DNA of 34,114 nucleotides from Planctomycetota bacterium (GTDB taxonomy: Bacteria; Planctomycetota; UBA11346): the NCBI GenBank assembly GCA_007693455.1, contig REDP01000159.1:1-34114 (forward strand). The letters are read 5' to 3'. A program made the position numbers and the translations under genes. The notes under the pieces were generated by a model, which had not been told where the DNA came from, searched no databases, and worked only from the letters and a program-made list of their open reading frames with translations. Below are positions 1 to 9,858 of this stretch, one piece after another. Each line of letters opens with the position of its first letter. Position 1 is the first letter of the stretch.

Positions 1-1005
1 GAGGTCCATTTCACTCCCGTTTCTGAACAAGAGTACCGTGATTGGGTGGCTGAGCAGGGCCAGCAGCGCCACTCGGTGACGGTTTTAGGGCGCGGCTTGT
101 CGGCGGAACAAATCAGTGCCGTAACCCACGTGGTGAGTGAGCAGGGCCTTAATATTTTTGCCATTCAACGTCTTTCAGGCCGCGTTGATTTAGATGCCGA
201 AGATGGCGATGGTCGCTCCTGCGTAGAGTTGCTTGTACGGGGCACACCGCGTGATGGGAGTGTGATGCGCGAAGCCTTGCTTGCCCTCTCGCGGCAATTG
301 GGCGTAGATATTGCAATCCAAGCTGATGATGTGTATCGACGCACTCGGCGGTTAGTGGCGTTTGATATGGATTCAACTCTGATTCAGGCCGAGGTTATTG
401 ATGAACTGGCGAAGGCGCATGGTGCTGGCGAGCAGGTTGCTGCGATAACCGAACAGGCCATGCGTGGAGAGATAGATTTTACTCAAAGTTTTCGTGCTCG
501 TGTAGCGTTGCTTGAGGGTCTTGATGCCTCGGTTATGGCTGAGATAGCCGATAATCTCGCGCTTACCGAGGGGGCTGAGCGTTTGTGTCGTATTTTGCGG
601 CATCTCGGTTATCGCTTGGCGATTATATCGGGGGGATTCACTTTCTTTGGGGGCTATTTGAAGCGGCGCTTGGGAATCGACCATGTGGTAGCCAATGAGT
701 TAGAGATTATTGATGGTCGGTGTACGGGGCGCCATCAAGGAGAAATCATTGATGCCGAGGCCAAAGCGCGGCATCTCCAGCGTATATGTGAGTTAGAAGG
801 TATTCGTCCGCAGCAGACCATCGCCGTGGGGGACGGAGCCAATGATCTGCCAATGCTTTCCCGAGCTGGACTTGGTATCGCTTTCCATGCTAAACCCGTG
901 GTGCGCACCCGTGCCCAGCATGCCATCAGTACCTTGGGTCTGGATGCGATCCTCTATATGATTGGGCTGCGAGACTGGCAGTTGGAAGCGTATGACCTTG
1001 CTTAA
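1..1005 (+). CDS. serB: Phosphoserine phosphatase SerB with N-terminal ACT-like region, 5' end truncated by the window
   Basis: HAD motif FDMDSTLIQAEVIDELA, IISGGFTFF and VGDGANDLPML. The frame stays open from base 1 to the ORF-track GTG at 46 (EVHFTPVSEQEYRDW), so the true start is probably outside the window. Confidence 0.93.
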   Translation, partial: EVHFTPVSEQEYRDWVAEQGQQRHSVTVLGRGLSAEQISAVTHVVSEQGLNIFAIQRLSGRVDLDAEDGDGRSCVELLVRGTPRDGSVMREALLALSRQLGVDIAIQADDVYRRTRRLVAFDMDSTLIQAEVIDELAKAHGAGEQVAAITEQAMRGEIDFTQSFRARVALLEGLDASVMAEIADNLALTEGAERLCRILRHLGYRLAIISGGFTFFGGYLKRRLGIDHVVANELEIIDGRCTGRHQGEIIDAEAKARHLQRICELEGIRPQQTIAVGDGANDLPMLSRAGLGIAFHAKPVVRTRAQHAISTLGLDAILYMIGLRDWQLEAYDLA

Positions 1006-1095
1006 GAGAGTGCTTTCACAGAAACTATAAGCTGGTATGATGTTAAGGCTGATGAGTGGTAAAGATCCCACTTTGTATGCTTACAGGAGTACAGT

Positions 1096-4000
1096 GTGGT
1101 TGAATTCCCCTTGGTGGATACGTCTTTTTTGGCACGAGTCGCTAAGGAAACCAGTCAGGCAGTTATCATCACCGACTGTGAACAGAATATTATTTGGGTG
1201 AATGATAGTTTTTGTCGCATTAGTGGCTATCGGCGCGACGAGGTTGTGGGGTGCAAGCCTGGAGCCATTCTTCAGGGGGAAGGGACCGATAGAGCTGTAA
1301 AAGCTGGCATCCGGCGTGCCATTCAAGAACGCAAAACATTCCAGGGTGATATACTCAACTATACCAAACATGGGCACCCCTACTGGACCAACGTGGTCAT
1401 TGACCCCATGTTTGATGATGATGGTCAGGTAACTGGCTTCATTGGTGTGCAGGGGGATATTACTGCCCGGAAAAGCGCCGAAGGTCTCGCCAGAAGTGTC
1501 TTTACCGCTGCTGGAGAGGCCATGGTGGTGACCAATTTATCGGGAGTCATCATCCTTTTTAATCCTGCAGCAGAGAATCTTTTTGGCTGGTCTGCTGGTG
1601 AGTTGGTTGGCCACAAGGGGGCAGAGGCACTCTTTGACCCAGGAAGTCTGTTGCAGCATATGCCCCAATGGTCATCAGTGGCTTCTACCTGTCTATTGGC
1701 GGTGATTACCCAGAGCAATGATGAGCGTCTCAGTCGCGAAGCCCGTTGGACGGCTCGAGATCAGCAGGGCCGTCCCTTTCCAGTGTTGATGACTGTTACG
1801 CCCGTGCGCAGTGTCCACGGCGATACAGAAGGATATTTGGCTATTATTCGAGACTTGCGTGACCTTGAAGAAGGTTTTGCTGCTCGCGAACAGCTTGCCG
1901 CCATTGCGGTCCAGGTTCCGGGGCTCATCTATCAATTCCGTCTCCATCCCGATGGCCACATGAGTATGCCGTATGCGAGTGGGCGCCTGAATACCCTTTT
2001 CGGCCATCCCCCACAAGTGGTAGAGAATGATGCCTTTCCTGTCCTGCAGAGCATTCATCCCGATGATCGCGACCGTATTGAAAAATCGATTAAGATGTCA
2101 GCCCGTAGCCTAGAGGCCTGGCGTCAGATTTTCCGTGTGTGTGCGCCTAATGCTCCGGAGGTTCTATGGGTACACGCTGAATCGTATCCTATCCGCCAGG
2201 ACGATGGAAGTGTGCTGTGGCATGGGTATTTACATGATATCACGCGTGAACAGGAACGGGATGAAGCGATCCGGGAGCTTTCCGAGCGCTTGCAAATAGC
2301 CACTGACTCCAGTGGTATCGGTATTTGGGAATATCGCATTGCCGCAGACACGCTTATTTGGGACGCGCAAATGCGCCGACTCTACGGCAGCCAGGAAATC
2401 GGTACAACCTTATCGTTGGCTGATTTCTGGCCGTGGGTTCTTGAGGAAGATAGGGAGTCTGTGCGCAAGGCACTGAGGGCGCTGGTGATGCGTCAGGATC
2501 CCTTTGCCGTGGAATTTCGCATACGCCGCAGTGATACCCAGGAAATTCGCTGGATCCGTTCACGAGCTGTTTTTTTGCCTGGAGCCAATCCTGATCAGAG
2601 TCGCGTTATTGGCATTAACGATGACATTACCATGCGTAAAGAAAATGAATTAGCGCTGATTGAGGCCCGAGATCGAGCCGAAGCTGCCAGTCGAGCTAAA
2701 AGTACCTTTTTGGCGACAATGAGCCATGAAATCCGTACCCCCATGAATGGTATTATGGGAATGACACAGATGCTCACGGAAAGTCAGTTGAGCGATCAGC
2801 AGCGCTCATGGCTGCAATCCATCGATCAGTCGGCGGAGCATCTTTTGCGGGTTATTAACGGTGTCCTGGATTTTTCCCGCATTGAGGCGGGGAAGCTCAG
2901 TGTTGATACGGGTCCAGTCGATTTGCGTACCATTATCTATGAAGTGCTGCACCTGCTGCGCAGTCGTGTCGACCATCAACGTGTGGAACTCGTTGTCGAT
3001 ATTGAAGAGGATGTGCCGTGGTTGATTGTCAGCGATGAGATACGTTTGCGGCAGATAATTATGAATATTGTTGGCAATGCCATCAAGTTTACAGATGAAG
3101 GGCATATTACCATTCAGGTACAGGTTATTGCGCAGTCCTTGACCATTGCCGTACGCGATACGGGTTATGGCATAGACGAAATGCAACAAAAGCGGCTCTT
3201 CCAACCCTTTGAGCAGGTAGAGGGAGGTTTTTCAAGGCGTTTTGAAGGAAGTGGCCTTGGTCTTGCTATCAGTCAACGTTTGGCGGAGCTTCTTCTTGGA
3301 AGTTTGAGTGTGGAGAGTCAGGAAGGCGTTGGTTCGGTCTTTACTCTTCGGATACCATTGCGGGTCCAGCGACAGGCTGCGCCAGAATCGCTGGTGGCAG
3401 GTATTGATATTGCTGGCAAGCAGGTCCTCTTTCACGATGATCGTCTTGCAAATGCTAGGGTATATGATCGCACACTACGCATGCTTGGGGCTGGGGTGCG
3501 CAACAGTAGGTCAATGGGCGAGCTGTACCAGGAGATCGAAGGGAATAATGTCGATATCATTGTGGTGAACAATGCTTTGCTGGCGGGGCAGTCCTGTCTT
3601 ACCGTGGCCCGAAGTCTGCGAGCCTGGTCGCAACAAAAAGCGAGGCGCATGGCTCTTCCTCCTTTGGTTGCCCTGTTGCAGGAGGAGCGCCCTGATTACA
3701 TCGCCTCACTGGCGGCGCATGGCTATCGTGGTTATGTCCTTATGCCCTGTCGTCCGGAGGTTTTGGCGGGTGTGGCTGAAGGTGTTTTTGAGGGGCATCC
3801 TGGCATGATGTCTGCCGCCCGTTGGCAGCGCTTGCAACGGCAGCGGCAAGGGCCAGAGCCACTGGATCGCAAAGCCTTGGAGGGACTGGATGTCCTTGTT
3901 GTCGAGGATAACCTGGTTAATCAGCAGGTAGCCTTGGCTATGCTGCAGAGCTTAGGAGCCAAGGTGCGATGTGTGGACAATGGCAATGAGGCCTTGCGGT

Positions 4001-4269
4001 ACCTTGCAGATCAACGACCGGCAGTGGTATTGTTGGATATCCATATGCCAGAGTTGGATGGATTTCAGGTCATTGCCCATATTCGCCAGGAGGAGCGTCG
4101 CTTGAACTTGCCGCGTTTGCCTGTGATTGCGTTTACTGCCAATGCCATGCAGGGCGACCGTGAGCGATGTATTGCCGCTGGGATGGACGGGTATGTCTCT
4201 AAGCCATTGAAAAAGATTGATTTAATGAACGCAATTCTGCGTGGTCTGGAATGCAGGCCCAATCATTAA
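1096..4269 (+). CDS. Cytoplasmic multi-PAS hybrid sensor histidine kinase with pseudo-receiver and C-terminal receiver
   Basis: Several PAS/PAC segments (e.g. GFIGVQGDITARK, IIRDLRDLEE, RVIGINDDITMRK); H-box FLATMSHEIRTPMNGIMGM; N/G boxes NAIKFTDEGHI, DTGYGID, GSGLGLAI; REC domain VVEDNLVNQQVA...VVLLDIHMPELDGF. GTG start at 1096. No obvious transmembrane segment. Confidence 0.93.
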   Translation: MVEFPLVDTSFLARVAKETSQAVIITDCEQNIIWVNDSFCRISGYRRDEVVGCKPGAILQGEGTDRAVKAGIRRAIQERKTFQGDILNYTKHGHPYWTNVVIDPMFDDDGQVTGFIGVQGDITARKSAEGLARSVFTAAGEAMVVTNLSGVIILFNPAAENLFGWSAGELVGHKGAEALFDPGSLLQHMPQWSSVASTCLLAVITQSNDERLSREARWTARDQQGRPFPVLMTVTPVRSVHGDTEGYLAIIRDLRDLEEGFAAREQLAAIAVQVPGLIYQFRLHPDGHMSMPYASGRLNTLFGHPPQVVENDAFPVLQSIHPDDRDRIEKSIKMSARSLEAWRQIFRVCAPNAPEVLWVHAESYPIRQDDGSVLWHGYLHDITREQERDEAIRELSERLQIATDSSGIGIWEYRIAADTLIWDAQMRRLYGSQEIGTTLSLADFWPWVLEEDRESVRKALRALVMRQDPFAVEFRIRRSDTQEIRWIRSRAVFLPGANPDQSRVIGINDDITMRKENELALIEARDRAEAASRAKSTFLATMSHEIRTPMNGIMGMTQMLTESQLSDQQRSWLQSIDQSAEHLLRVINGVLDFSRIEAGKLSVDTGPVDLRTIIYEVLHLLRSRVDHQRVELVVDIEEDVPWLIVSDEIRLRQIIMNIVGNAIKFTDEGHITIQVQVIAQSLTIAVRDTGYGIDEMQQKRLFQPFEQVEGGFSRRFEGSGLGLAISQRLAELLLGSLSVESQEGVGSVFTLRIPLRVQRQAAPESLVAGIDIAGKQVLFHDDRLANARVYDRTLRMLGAGVRNSRSMGELYQEIEGNNVDIIVVNNALLAGQSCLTVARSLRAWSQQKARRMALPPLVALLQEERPDYIASLAAHGYRGYVLMPCRPEVLAGVAEGVFEGHPGMMSAARWQRLQRQRQGPEPLDRKALEGLDVLVVEDNLVNQQVALAMLQSLGAKVRCVDNGNEALRYLADQRPAVVLLDIHMPELDGFQVIAHIRQEERRLNLPRLPVIAFTANAMQGDRERCIAAGMDGYVSKPLKKIDLMNAILRGLECRPNH

Positions 4270-4294
4270 ATGGCCAGATGGATTGGCTCAAATG

Positions 4295-4323
4295 CCTAGC
4301 CGCATGCAAGGCATGCGGCTAGG
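4295..4323. terminator. Candidate bidirectional terminator hairpin between convergent genes
   Basis: CCTAGCCGCATGC-AAG-GCATGCGGCTAGG: 13-bp perfect stem with 3-nt loop, between the kinase stop and the gltA stop. No clear T-tract. Confidence 0.55.
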
Positions 4324-4341
4324 GTCGGACTTAGGCCCCGT

Positions 4342-5640
4342 TTACGAACGTTTTTCGCGGGGTGTATAGCCGGTTTTCATCGGGCCTGTGTAAATCTGCC
4401 GCGGCCGGGTTATGCGCCCCTTCTCGTCGTGCTGCTCTTTCCAATGGGCGATCCACCCTGGCATGCGACCGATGGAGAACATAACCGTGAACATATTTTC
4501 AGGAATACCCAGGGCGCGGAAGATAATGCCAGAATAGAAATCTACATTGGGGAAGAGTTTACGATCAATGAAATAAGAGTCAGTAAGCGCGGTTTCCTCG
4601 AGGGCGCGGGCGATGTCGAGGAGAGGGTCGTTGGCCTTACACAGGGCAAGGACACGGTCACAATGCTTTTTGAGGATCTTGGCACGCGGGTCATAGTTTT
4701 TATAGACGCGATGGCCAAAGCCAAAGAGACGGAAGGGGTCTGACTTATCCTTGGCACGGGCAATGGCGTGTTCGGCATTCATGCCGCCTTCGTGGATCTC
4801 GCGGAGCATATCAAGCACAGCAACATTGGCTCCGCCGTGGAGGGGGCCCCATAAGGCGCTGACCCCTGCAGCACACGAGGCAAAGAGGTTGGCTTTACTG
4901 GAGCCAACCACGCGCACCGTGGATGTGGAGCAGTTTTGCTCATGATCTGCATGCAGGATTAAGACCAAATTGAGGGCGGCCTCGATTTCAGGATCAATCA
5001 GGTACTGATCATAGGGCTGAGAAAACATCATGTGCAAAAAGTTGGCACAATAGCGCAGTTTGGGATCGGGATAGGTGAATGGGCGGCCGCGGCTATGACG
5101 ATAGGCATAGGCAGCAATGGTACGCACCTTGGAAAGCAGGCGAGCTGCGAGCTCGGTAAAGGCCTCTTCGCTGATATCATCGGGCTCGAGAAACTGCGGG
5201 TGAAAGCATGCCAAGGAGTTGATCATTGCTGACATCACGGCCATGGGCGGAGCGTCAATGGGAAAGCCTTCAAATTGATGCTTCATGGATTCATGAAGAT
5301 GGGCGTTGCTTTTGAGGAGTTCTGAAAATTTCGCCTGTTCTTGGCCGTTGGGGAGATGGCCAAAAATGAGCAACCACGCCACCTCGATAAAGTTCGCTCG
5401 GTTCTCAAATTCCTCAATGGGGATGCCACGATAGCGGAGGATGCCATGTTCGCCGTCAATATAGGTAATGGCGCTTTTACATGCTCCCGTATTGCCCAAG
5501 CCAGGATCAAGGGTGATGGCTCCTGTTTGTGCACGTAGTTGTGAGATGTCGATGCCCACCTCGTTTTCACTGCCGAGTACAAGTGGGCAGTCCAGGCTTT
5601 GGTCGCCGATGGTGATGGTGGCATGATCCGGTGTACTCAT
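4342..5640 (-). CDS. gltA: Citrate synthase (type II)
   Basis: Citrate synthase motifs GILRYRGIPIEEFE, LHGGANVAVLDML, FGFGHRVYKNYDPRA, VDFYSGI. ATG at 5640 (MSTPDHATITIGDQ) preceded by AGGAG; the ORF track starts 7 codons upstream. Confidence 0.95.
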   Translation of the reverse strand: MSTPDHATITIGDQSLDCPLVLGSENEVGIDISQLRAQTGAITLDPGLGNTGACKSAITYIDGEHGILRYRGIPIEEFENRANFIEVAWLLIFGHLPNGQEQAKFSELLKSNAHLHESMKHQFEGFPIDAPPMAVMSAMINSLACFHPQFLEPDDISEEAFTELAARLLSKVRTIAAYAYRHSRGRPFTYPDPKLRYCANFLHMMFSQPYDQYLIDPEIEAALNLVLILHADHEQNCSTSTVRVVGSSKANLFASCAAGVSALWGPLHGGANVAVLDMLREIHEGGMNAEHAIARAKDKSDPFRLFGFGHRVYKNYDPRAKILKKHCDRVLALCKANDPLLDIARALEETALTDSYFIDRKLFPNVDFYSGIIFRALGIPENMFTVMFSIGRMPGWIAHWKEQHDEKGRITRPRQIYTGPMKTGYTPREKRS

Positions 5641-5874
5641 GGACAACTCCTCTGGTGGCAAGTGCGAGGCGCCATTGAAGCACGGCTCTCCGCCCCCGCA
5701 AGTAAAAGGCTTGCTGGTGGCACCAACCGTATTCGTGGTATTCCCGATGCGTCCTCACCCCCCTGGGGGGCTGCGAGGTGGCTGATGGACCCCGAAAAGC
5801 TTTCCCTTGGCGAGCTCGTGGAGCATTTCCGACATCGGCTTGCGCTGCAGCAGACAGTTTCACACTGGGCACCC

Positions 5875-6690
5875 ATGTCCATGATGCCCCCCACTACGAT
5901 CCTCGACCAGATTATCGCCCACAAGCGACAGGCAGAGTTGCCCCACCTGCCGCCTGTGGATCGCCAGGCTTTGAGTGCTCTCCCAGCATGTCGCGGTTTT
6001 GCTGCTGCTGTGCGACGGAAAAAGGGTGAGTCGATTCAGGTGATTGCTGAAAGTAAAAAGGGGAGTCCCTCAAGGGGTGTCTTCCATGAAGATTATGACC
6101 CAGTGCGCAACGCCTATCATTATCAGCTTGGCGGGGCTGCCTGCGTGTCGGTGCTTACCGATGAGCGTTTTTTCTACGGACACTGTGATCACCTTGTAGC
6201 GGTACGCGAAGCTGTGAACCTGCCCATTATTCGCAAGGACTTTGTGATTGATGAGCGACAAATCGCCGAGGCGCGATTACTGGGGGCCGATGCGATCCTC
6301 CTCATTGCCGCCTGTCTAGAACAGGGGCAACTGCGCGATCTTCAGGGTTTTGCCCATGACCTGGGTCTGGATGTACTCATTGAGGTGCATAATGCTGTCG
6401 AGGCCGAAATGGCCTTGCAGGTACATGCCTCGCTTGTTGGGGTCAACAATCGCAACCTTCATGATTTCTCAGTAGACTTGCAAACCACCTTTGATCTTCT
6501 CCCAGCCTTACTTGGTAACGATCGCGTGGTGGTGTCTGAGTCGGGAATCATTGAGCGTGAGCAATGTCGGCGTTTGGAAGATGCGGGTGTGGATGCTATC
6601 TTGGTGGGAGAAACGCTGATGCGCGCGGATGATCCCGCAAGCGCATTGCGACGTTTACGGGGGCAGATTGCTTCCTCGGGCTTGGCCTAG
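5875..6690 (+). CDS. trpC: Indole-3-glycerol phosphate synthase
   Basis: TrpC motifs TTILDQIIAHKRQAEL, IAESKKGSPSRGVF, VSVLTDERFFYG, IIRKDFVID, GVNNRNLHDFSVDL, VSESGI. Start uncertain (5785 ATG is an in-frame alternative). Confidence 0.93.
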   Translation: MSMMPPTTILDQIIAHKRQAELPHLPPVDRQALSALPACRGFAAAVRRKKGESIQVIAESKKGSPSRGVFHEDYDPVRNAYHYQLGGAACVSVLTDERFFYGHCDHLVAVREAVNLPIIRKDFVIDERQIAEARLLGADAILLIAACLEQGQLRDLQGFAHDLGLDVLIEVHNAVEAEMALQVHASLVGVNNRNLHDFSVDLQTTFDLLPALLGNDRVVVSESGIIEREQCRRLEDAGVDAILVGETLMRADDPASALRRLRGQIASSGLA

Positions 6691-6733
6691 TTTCAGCATG
6701 AACTCAATGCAGCGTCAGTAGGGAGTGTGGGGA

Positions 6734-7387
6734 ATGCGCGTGCACGTGAAGATCTGTGGTTTTACCCGCGAGCAGGATGTGCGCGATGCAGCCGCTTTGG
6801 CAGTGGATCTCTTTGGTTTTAACTTGGCACTAGGACCACGTCGCATTTCGGTTGCTCGCGCTGCCCATCTCCGTCGTCAGGTTCCCCTTTTTGCTCGCAG
6901 TGTGGCTTTGTTTGTGGATGCCCAGGCCAATAGGGTGCTCAGTGATGCCGCTGCTTGTGGCTGCGATGTGGTGCAATTGCATGGAGCCGAGCGGCCAGAC
7001 GATGTGGCATTCTTGGCTCGTCGCATGCCGGTTATCAAGGCTTTGCGGGTGCGTAGTGCTGAGGATGTACAGGCGGTGCAGGATTATGTTGATGCTGGCG
7101 TACAAGCGGTGTTATTGGATGCGTGGACGCCGCATGCGGTGGGTGGCAGTGGTGCATCCTGGGATTATGGTCTATTAACCCAGCGTCGCTGGAGTTGCCC
7201 CTTGATCCTTGCTGGGGGATTGCGCCCTGAGACCGTTCGGGCGGCAATCGACACGGTGCGCCCCCAGGCAGTTGACGTGGCATCGGGGGTAGAGTCTGCC
7301 CCTGGAATCAAGGATTGCGCTTTAATGCGGCGCTTGTGTGCTGCTGTAGAAACCCATTCGGGGGAGAATCCATGTCCAATGTGGTAA
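6734..7387 (+). CDS. trpF: Phosphoribosylanthranilate isomerase
   Basis: KICGFTREQDVRDAA, VQLHGAERPDD, LILAGGLRPETV, VDVASGVESAPGIKD. Confidence 0.93.
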   Translation: MRVHVKICGFTREQDVRDAAALAVDLFGFNLALGPRRISVARAAHLRRQVPLFARSVALFVDAQANRVLSDAAACGCDVVQLHGAERPDDVAFLARRMPVIKALRVRSAEDVQAVQDYVDAGVQAVLLDAWTPHAVGGSGASWDYGLLTQRRWSCPLILAGGLRPETVRAAIDTVRPQAVDVASGVESAPGIKDCALMRRLCAAVETHSGENPCPMW

Positions 7388-8487
7388 CCATAGCTGTAGA
7401 TGGTCCTGCTGGTGCCGGCAAAAGTACGGTGGTCCGGCGTGTGGCAGAAGCCCTCAATTTACTGTATCTGGATACTGGCGCCATGTATCGTGCAGCCACG
7501 GTGGGCATGTATGATCAGGGTATTGATCCCGATGATGCTGCGGCCATTGCTGCTTGGTGTACCCATCGGGCGATAGATTTTGATGCCCATGGTGCCGTGC
7601 GCCTGGATGGCAACGTGGTAGACCCTCAACGCCTGCGTAGCCCGGAAACTACCGCCGAGATTTGGCGGATTGCCAATAACGCCGCCTGCCGTGCGCATCT
7701 TGTCAACCTGCAGCAAGGCATTGTCCAAGGCCGAGGCGCGGCCTTGGAAGGTCGCGATGCAACTACCGTAATTTGTCCTGAGGCGACGCTGAAAGTCTAT
7801 CTTGATGCCAGTCCTGAAGAGCGCGCGCGCCGCCGACTTGCTCAGTGGTCAGGTGATGGAGCTTTAGCTCCGGACTTTGCATCCCTGGTTGAGGACCTGC
7901 GATTGCGTGATGAACGCGATCGCACCCGTGCCAGTGGAGCCTTGCAGTGCGCCGATGATGCCGTGCCCTTATTGACCGATGGTTTATCGGTCGATCAGGT
8001 GGTGGCGCGCATTATTGCCCTGGCCGTGCAACGCCGTCCCATGGTGCTGGAGGCCTGTGTTCAGGACGCCGTTATCGTAGGGCGATCGCGGCAAAGTGGA
8101 TATGTGCGAGTGGCCCAAGGAAGTATTGCCGATCCCCCGGCTCCGTGGCAGTTGGGCTTAAGTAATCCCAGTCCCGATCGCCAGCCGAGCTGCACCACCT
8201 CCATGACTCGCAATAGTGGTGGCCGCCAGGCGGGTATTTTATGTCAGGGCAAGGCCGTTTTGGTATTAGGCGGCAAGGAAGCGCATCCAGCATGGCCCAT
8301 GGCCATGCCCATGCTCCCGCAGACCTGGTATGTGATTGAGCCCCATGTGTGGCATGCCGTGGTGCAAGCTCCTGGAACCATCTGCGCATGGGCCGAAGCA
8401 AGCACCATTAGTGAAGAGCGCTCACCTTTAAGTGAGTACCACCAAGATATTTTGGCAAGTTATTTTCAGGTGTATTTTCCGCAGTAG
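7372..8487 (+). CDS. cmk: Cytidylate kinase with ~145-aa C-terminal cupin-like extension
   Basis: Cmk motifs TIAVDGPAGAGKSTV, LYLDTGAMYRAAT, EGRDATTVICPEA, LKVYLDASPEERARRR. The ORF continues past the normal Cmk end into a cupin-like region (WYVIEPHVWHAVVQAPGTICAWAEAS). ATG at 7372 overlaps the trpF end. Confidence 0.88.
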   Translation: MSNVVTIAVDGPAGAGKSTVVRRVAEALNLLYLDTGAMYRAATVGMYDQGIDPDDAAAIAAWCTHRAIDFDAHGAVRLDGNVVDPQRLRSPETTAEIWRIANNAACRAHLVNLQQGIVQGRGAALEGRDATTVICPEATLKVYLDASPEERARRRLAQWSGDGALAPDFASLVEDLRLRDERDRTRASGALQCADDAVPLLTDGLSVDQVVARIIALAVQRRPMVLEACVQDAVIVGRSRQSGYVRVAQGSIADPPAPWQLGLSNPSPDRQPSCTTSMTRNSGGRQAGILCQGKAVLVLGGKEAHPAWPMAMPMLPQTWYVIEPHVWHAVVQAPGTICAWAEASTISEERSPLSEYHQDILASYFQVYFPQ

Positions 8488-8508
8488 AAGATTATTTCAA
8501 GGTGCTGC

Positions 8509-9600
8509 CTACATCAAGCCGCCACCGTCCGAAGTGCTAATGCCACTCATGGTCATGCGCAGTTCCTCGGCATTGGGGGAAGCGCGCACAGCGGTGTCTT
8601 TACTAATGAGTTTGCGGCGGAAGAGATCACTTAAGGCGACATTAAAGGTTTGGCAGCCATATTCTTTGTCGGCTTTAATGGCTTCATGCAATTTTGCATC
8701 TTCGCCATCCTGTAGCAGCTTTTTCACCATAGGTGTGTTAAACATGAGTTCGAGAGCCGGCACCCGAGGGTGGTCTTTTTGCGCTCCTTTGAGTAACTTT
8801 TGGTTCATAATTGCGCGCATATTAAAGGCAAGACTGGTGCGAATTTGATCGTGTTTGCTCTCGGGAAAAAGATCCAAAAGTCGGCCAATGGTTTGCGCCG
8901 CACCTGAAGAGTGAATGGTCCCGAAAACCAGGTGCCCCGTTTCAGATGCAGTAAGGGCGGTTTCAAAAGTTTCGGCATCACGCATTTCACCCACCAACAT
9001 AACATCGGGATCTTGGCGCACGGCCGAGCGCAGGGCATCATCAAAATCCATCACATCAATACCAATCTCACGCTGGTTGATAATGGCTTTATTGTCTTGA
9101 AAAAGGTATTCGATGGGATCTTCAATGGTGAGGATATGGCAGCGACGGTGGGCATTAATTTCGTTAAGGATGCTTGCCAGAGTGGTGGACTTACCCGACC
9201 CTGTGACACCGCCAATCAAGACTAAACCTTGTTCGAATTGGGCAAGCTGGCCCACTGCCGAAGGGAGGTTTAATTCCTCGTAATGGGGGATGTGGAGGTT
9301 CACCTTGCGGATGGCGGCGGACAGGGCGCCACGCTGCATAAAGATATTACAACGAAAACGTCCCACGCCAGGCAGGCTATAGGCAAAGTCCACATTACCG
9401 CGCTCCTGAAGGGTCTCTTGTTGGTCCTCGTTCAAAAGGGGCAAGAGGAGCCGTTGCGTATCTTCACCGCTCAGCGGGGCTTGATTCTGCATGCGGGAGA
9501 GGGATCCCTGCATGCGAAACACGGGTGGCTGCCCCGCTTTGATATGTAAGTCGGAGGCATTGTGCTTGACCATAATTTCAAAAAGCTTGTGAACGTCCAT
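8509..9600 (-). CDS. pilT: PilT-type retraction ATPase
   Basis: GGVTGSGKSTTLASIL Walker A, HILTIEDPIEYLF, REIGIDVMDFDDALRSAVRQDPDVMLVGEMRDAET, TGHLVFGTIHSSGAAQTIGRLLDLFP. Start at 9600 (MDVHKLFEIMVKHNASDLHIKAGQPP). Confidence 0.94.
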   Translation of the reverse strand: MDVHKLFEIMVKHNASDLHIKAGQPPVFRMQGSLSRMQNQAPLSGEDTQRLLLPLLNEDQQETLQERGNVDFAYSLPGVGRFRCNIFMQRGALSAAIRKVNLHIPHYEELNLPSAVGQLAQFEQGLVLIGGVTGSGKSTTLASILNEINAHRRCHILTIEDPIEYLFQDNKAIINQREIGIDVMDFDDALRSAVRQDPDVMLVGEMRDAETFETALTASETGHLVFGTIHSSGAAQTIGRLLDLFPESKHDQIRTSLAFNMRAIMNQKLLKGAQKDHPRVPALELMFNTPMVKKLLQDGEDAKLHEAIKADKEYGCQTFNVALSDLFRRKLISKDTAVRASPNAEELRMTMSGISTSDGGGLM

Positions 9601-9858
9601 GTGAAAAATCCCCTTGTGGTATCGCGATGACACGCATCGATACTTCTATGCGCGGCATATTCCATGCTATAGGGAAATGCTCAGATGCCAAAGGTGGTGT
9701 CTAGGCCACGAGTAGTGGTGAATCATTTGCCCCAATCAATGCCTCTTCAGGAAGCGTTGATCTGAGGATCGCCTTGAAAAAAAAGCTGTTCTGGAGGTGG
9801 GAATGCGCGCCGCGCACGGTCTTTTTTTTTGCTCAGACAGCCTGTGTGATGCCCTGAT

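Noticed and set aside
5599-5874. Possible trp attenuator upstream of trpC (tandem Trp codons TGG TGG at about 5652 and a CCCCCC-T-GGGGGG hairpin near 5758-5770)
   Set aside because: The frame with the tandem Trp codons has no stop before trpC, so there is no discrete leader peptide; the region also overlaps the gltA start and RBS on the other strand. No T-tract follows the hairpin.
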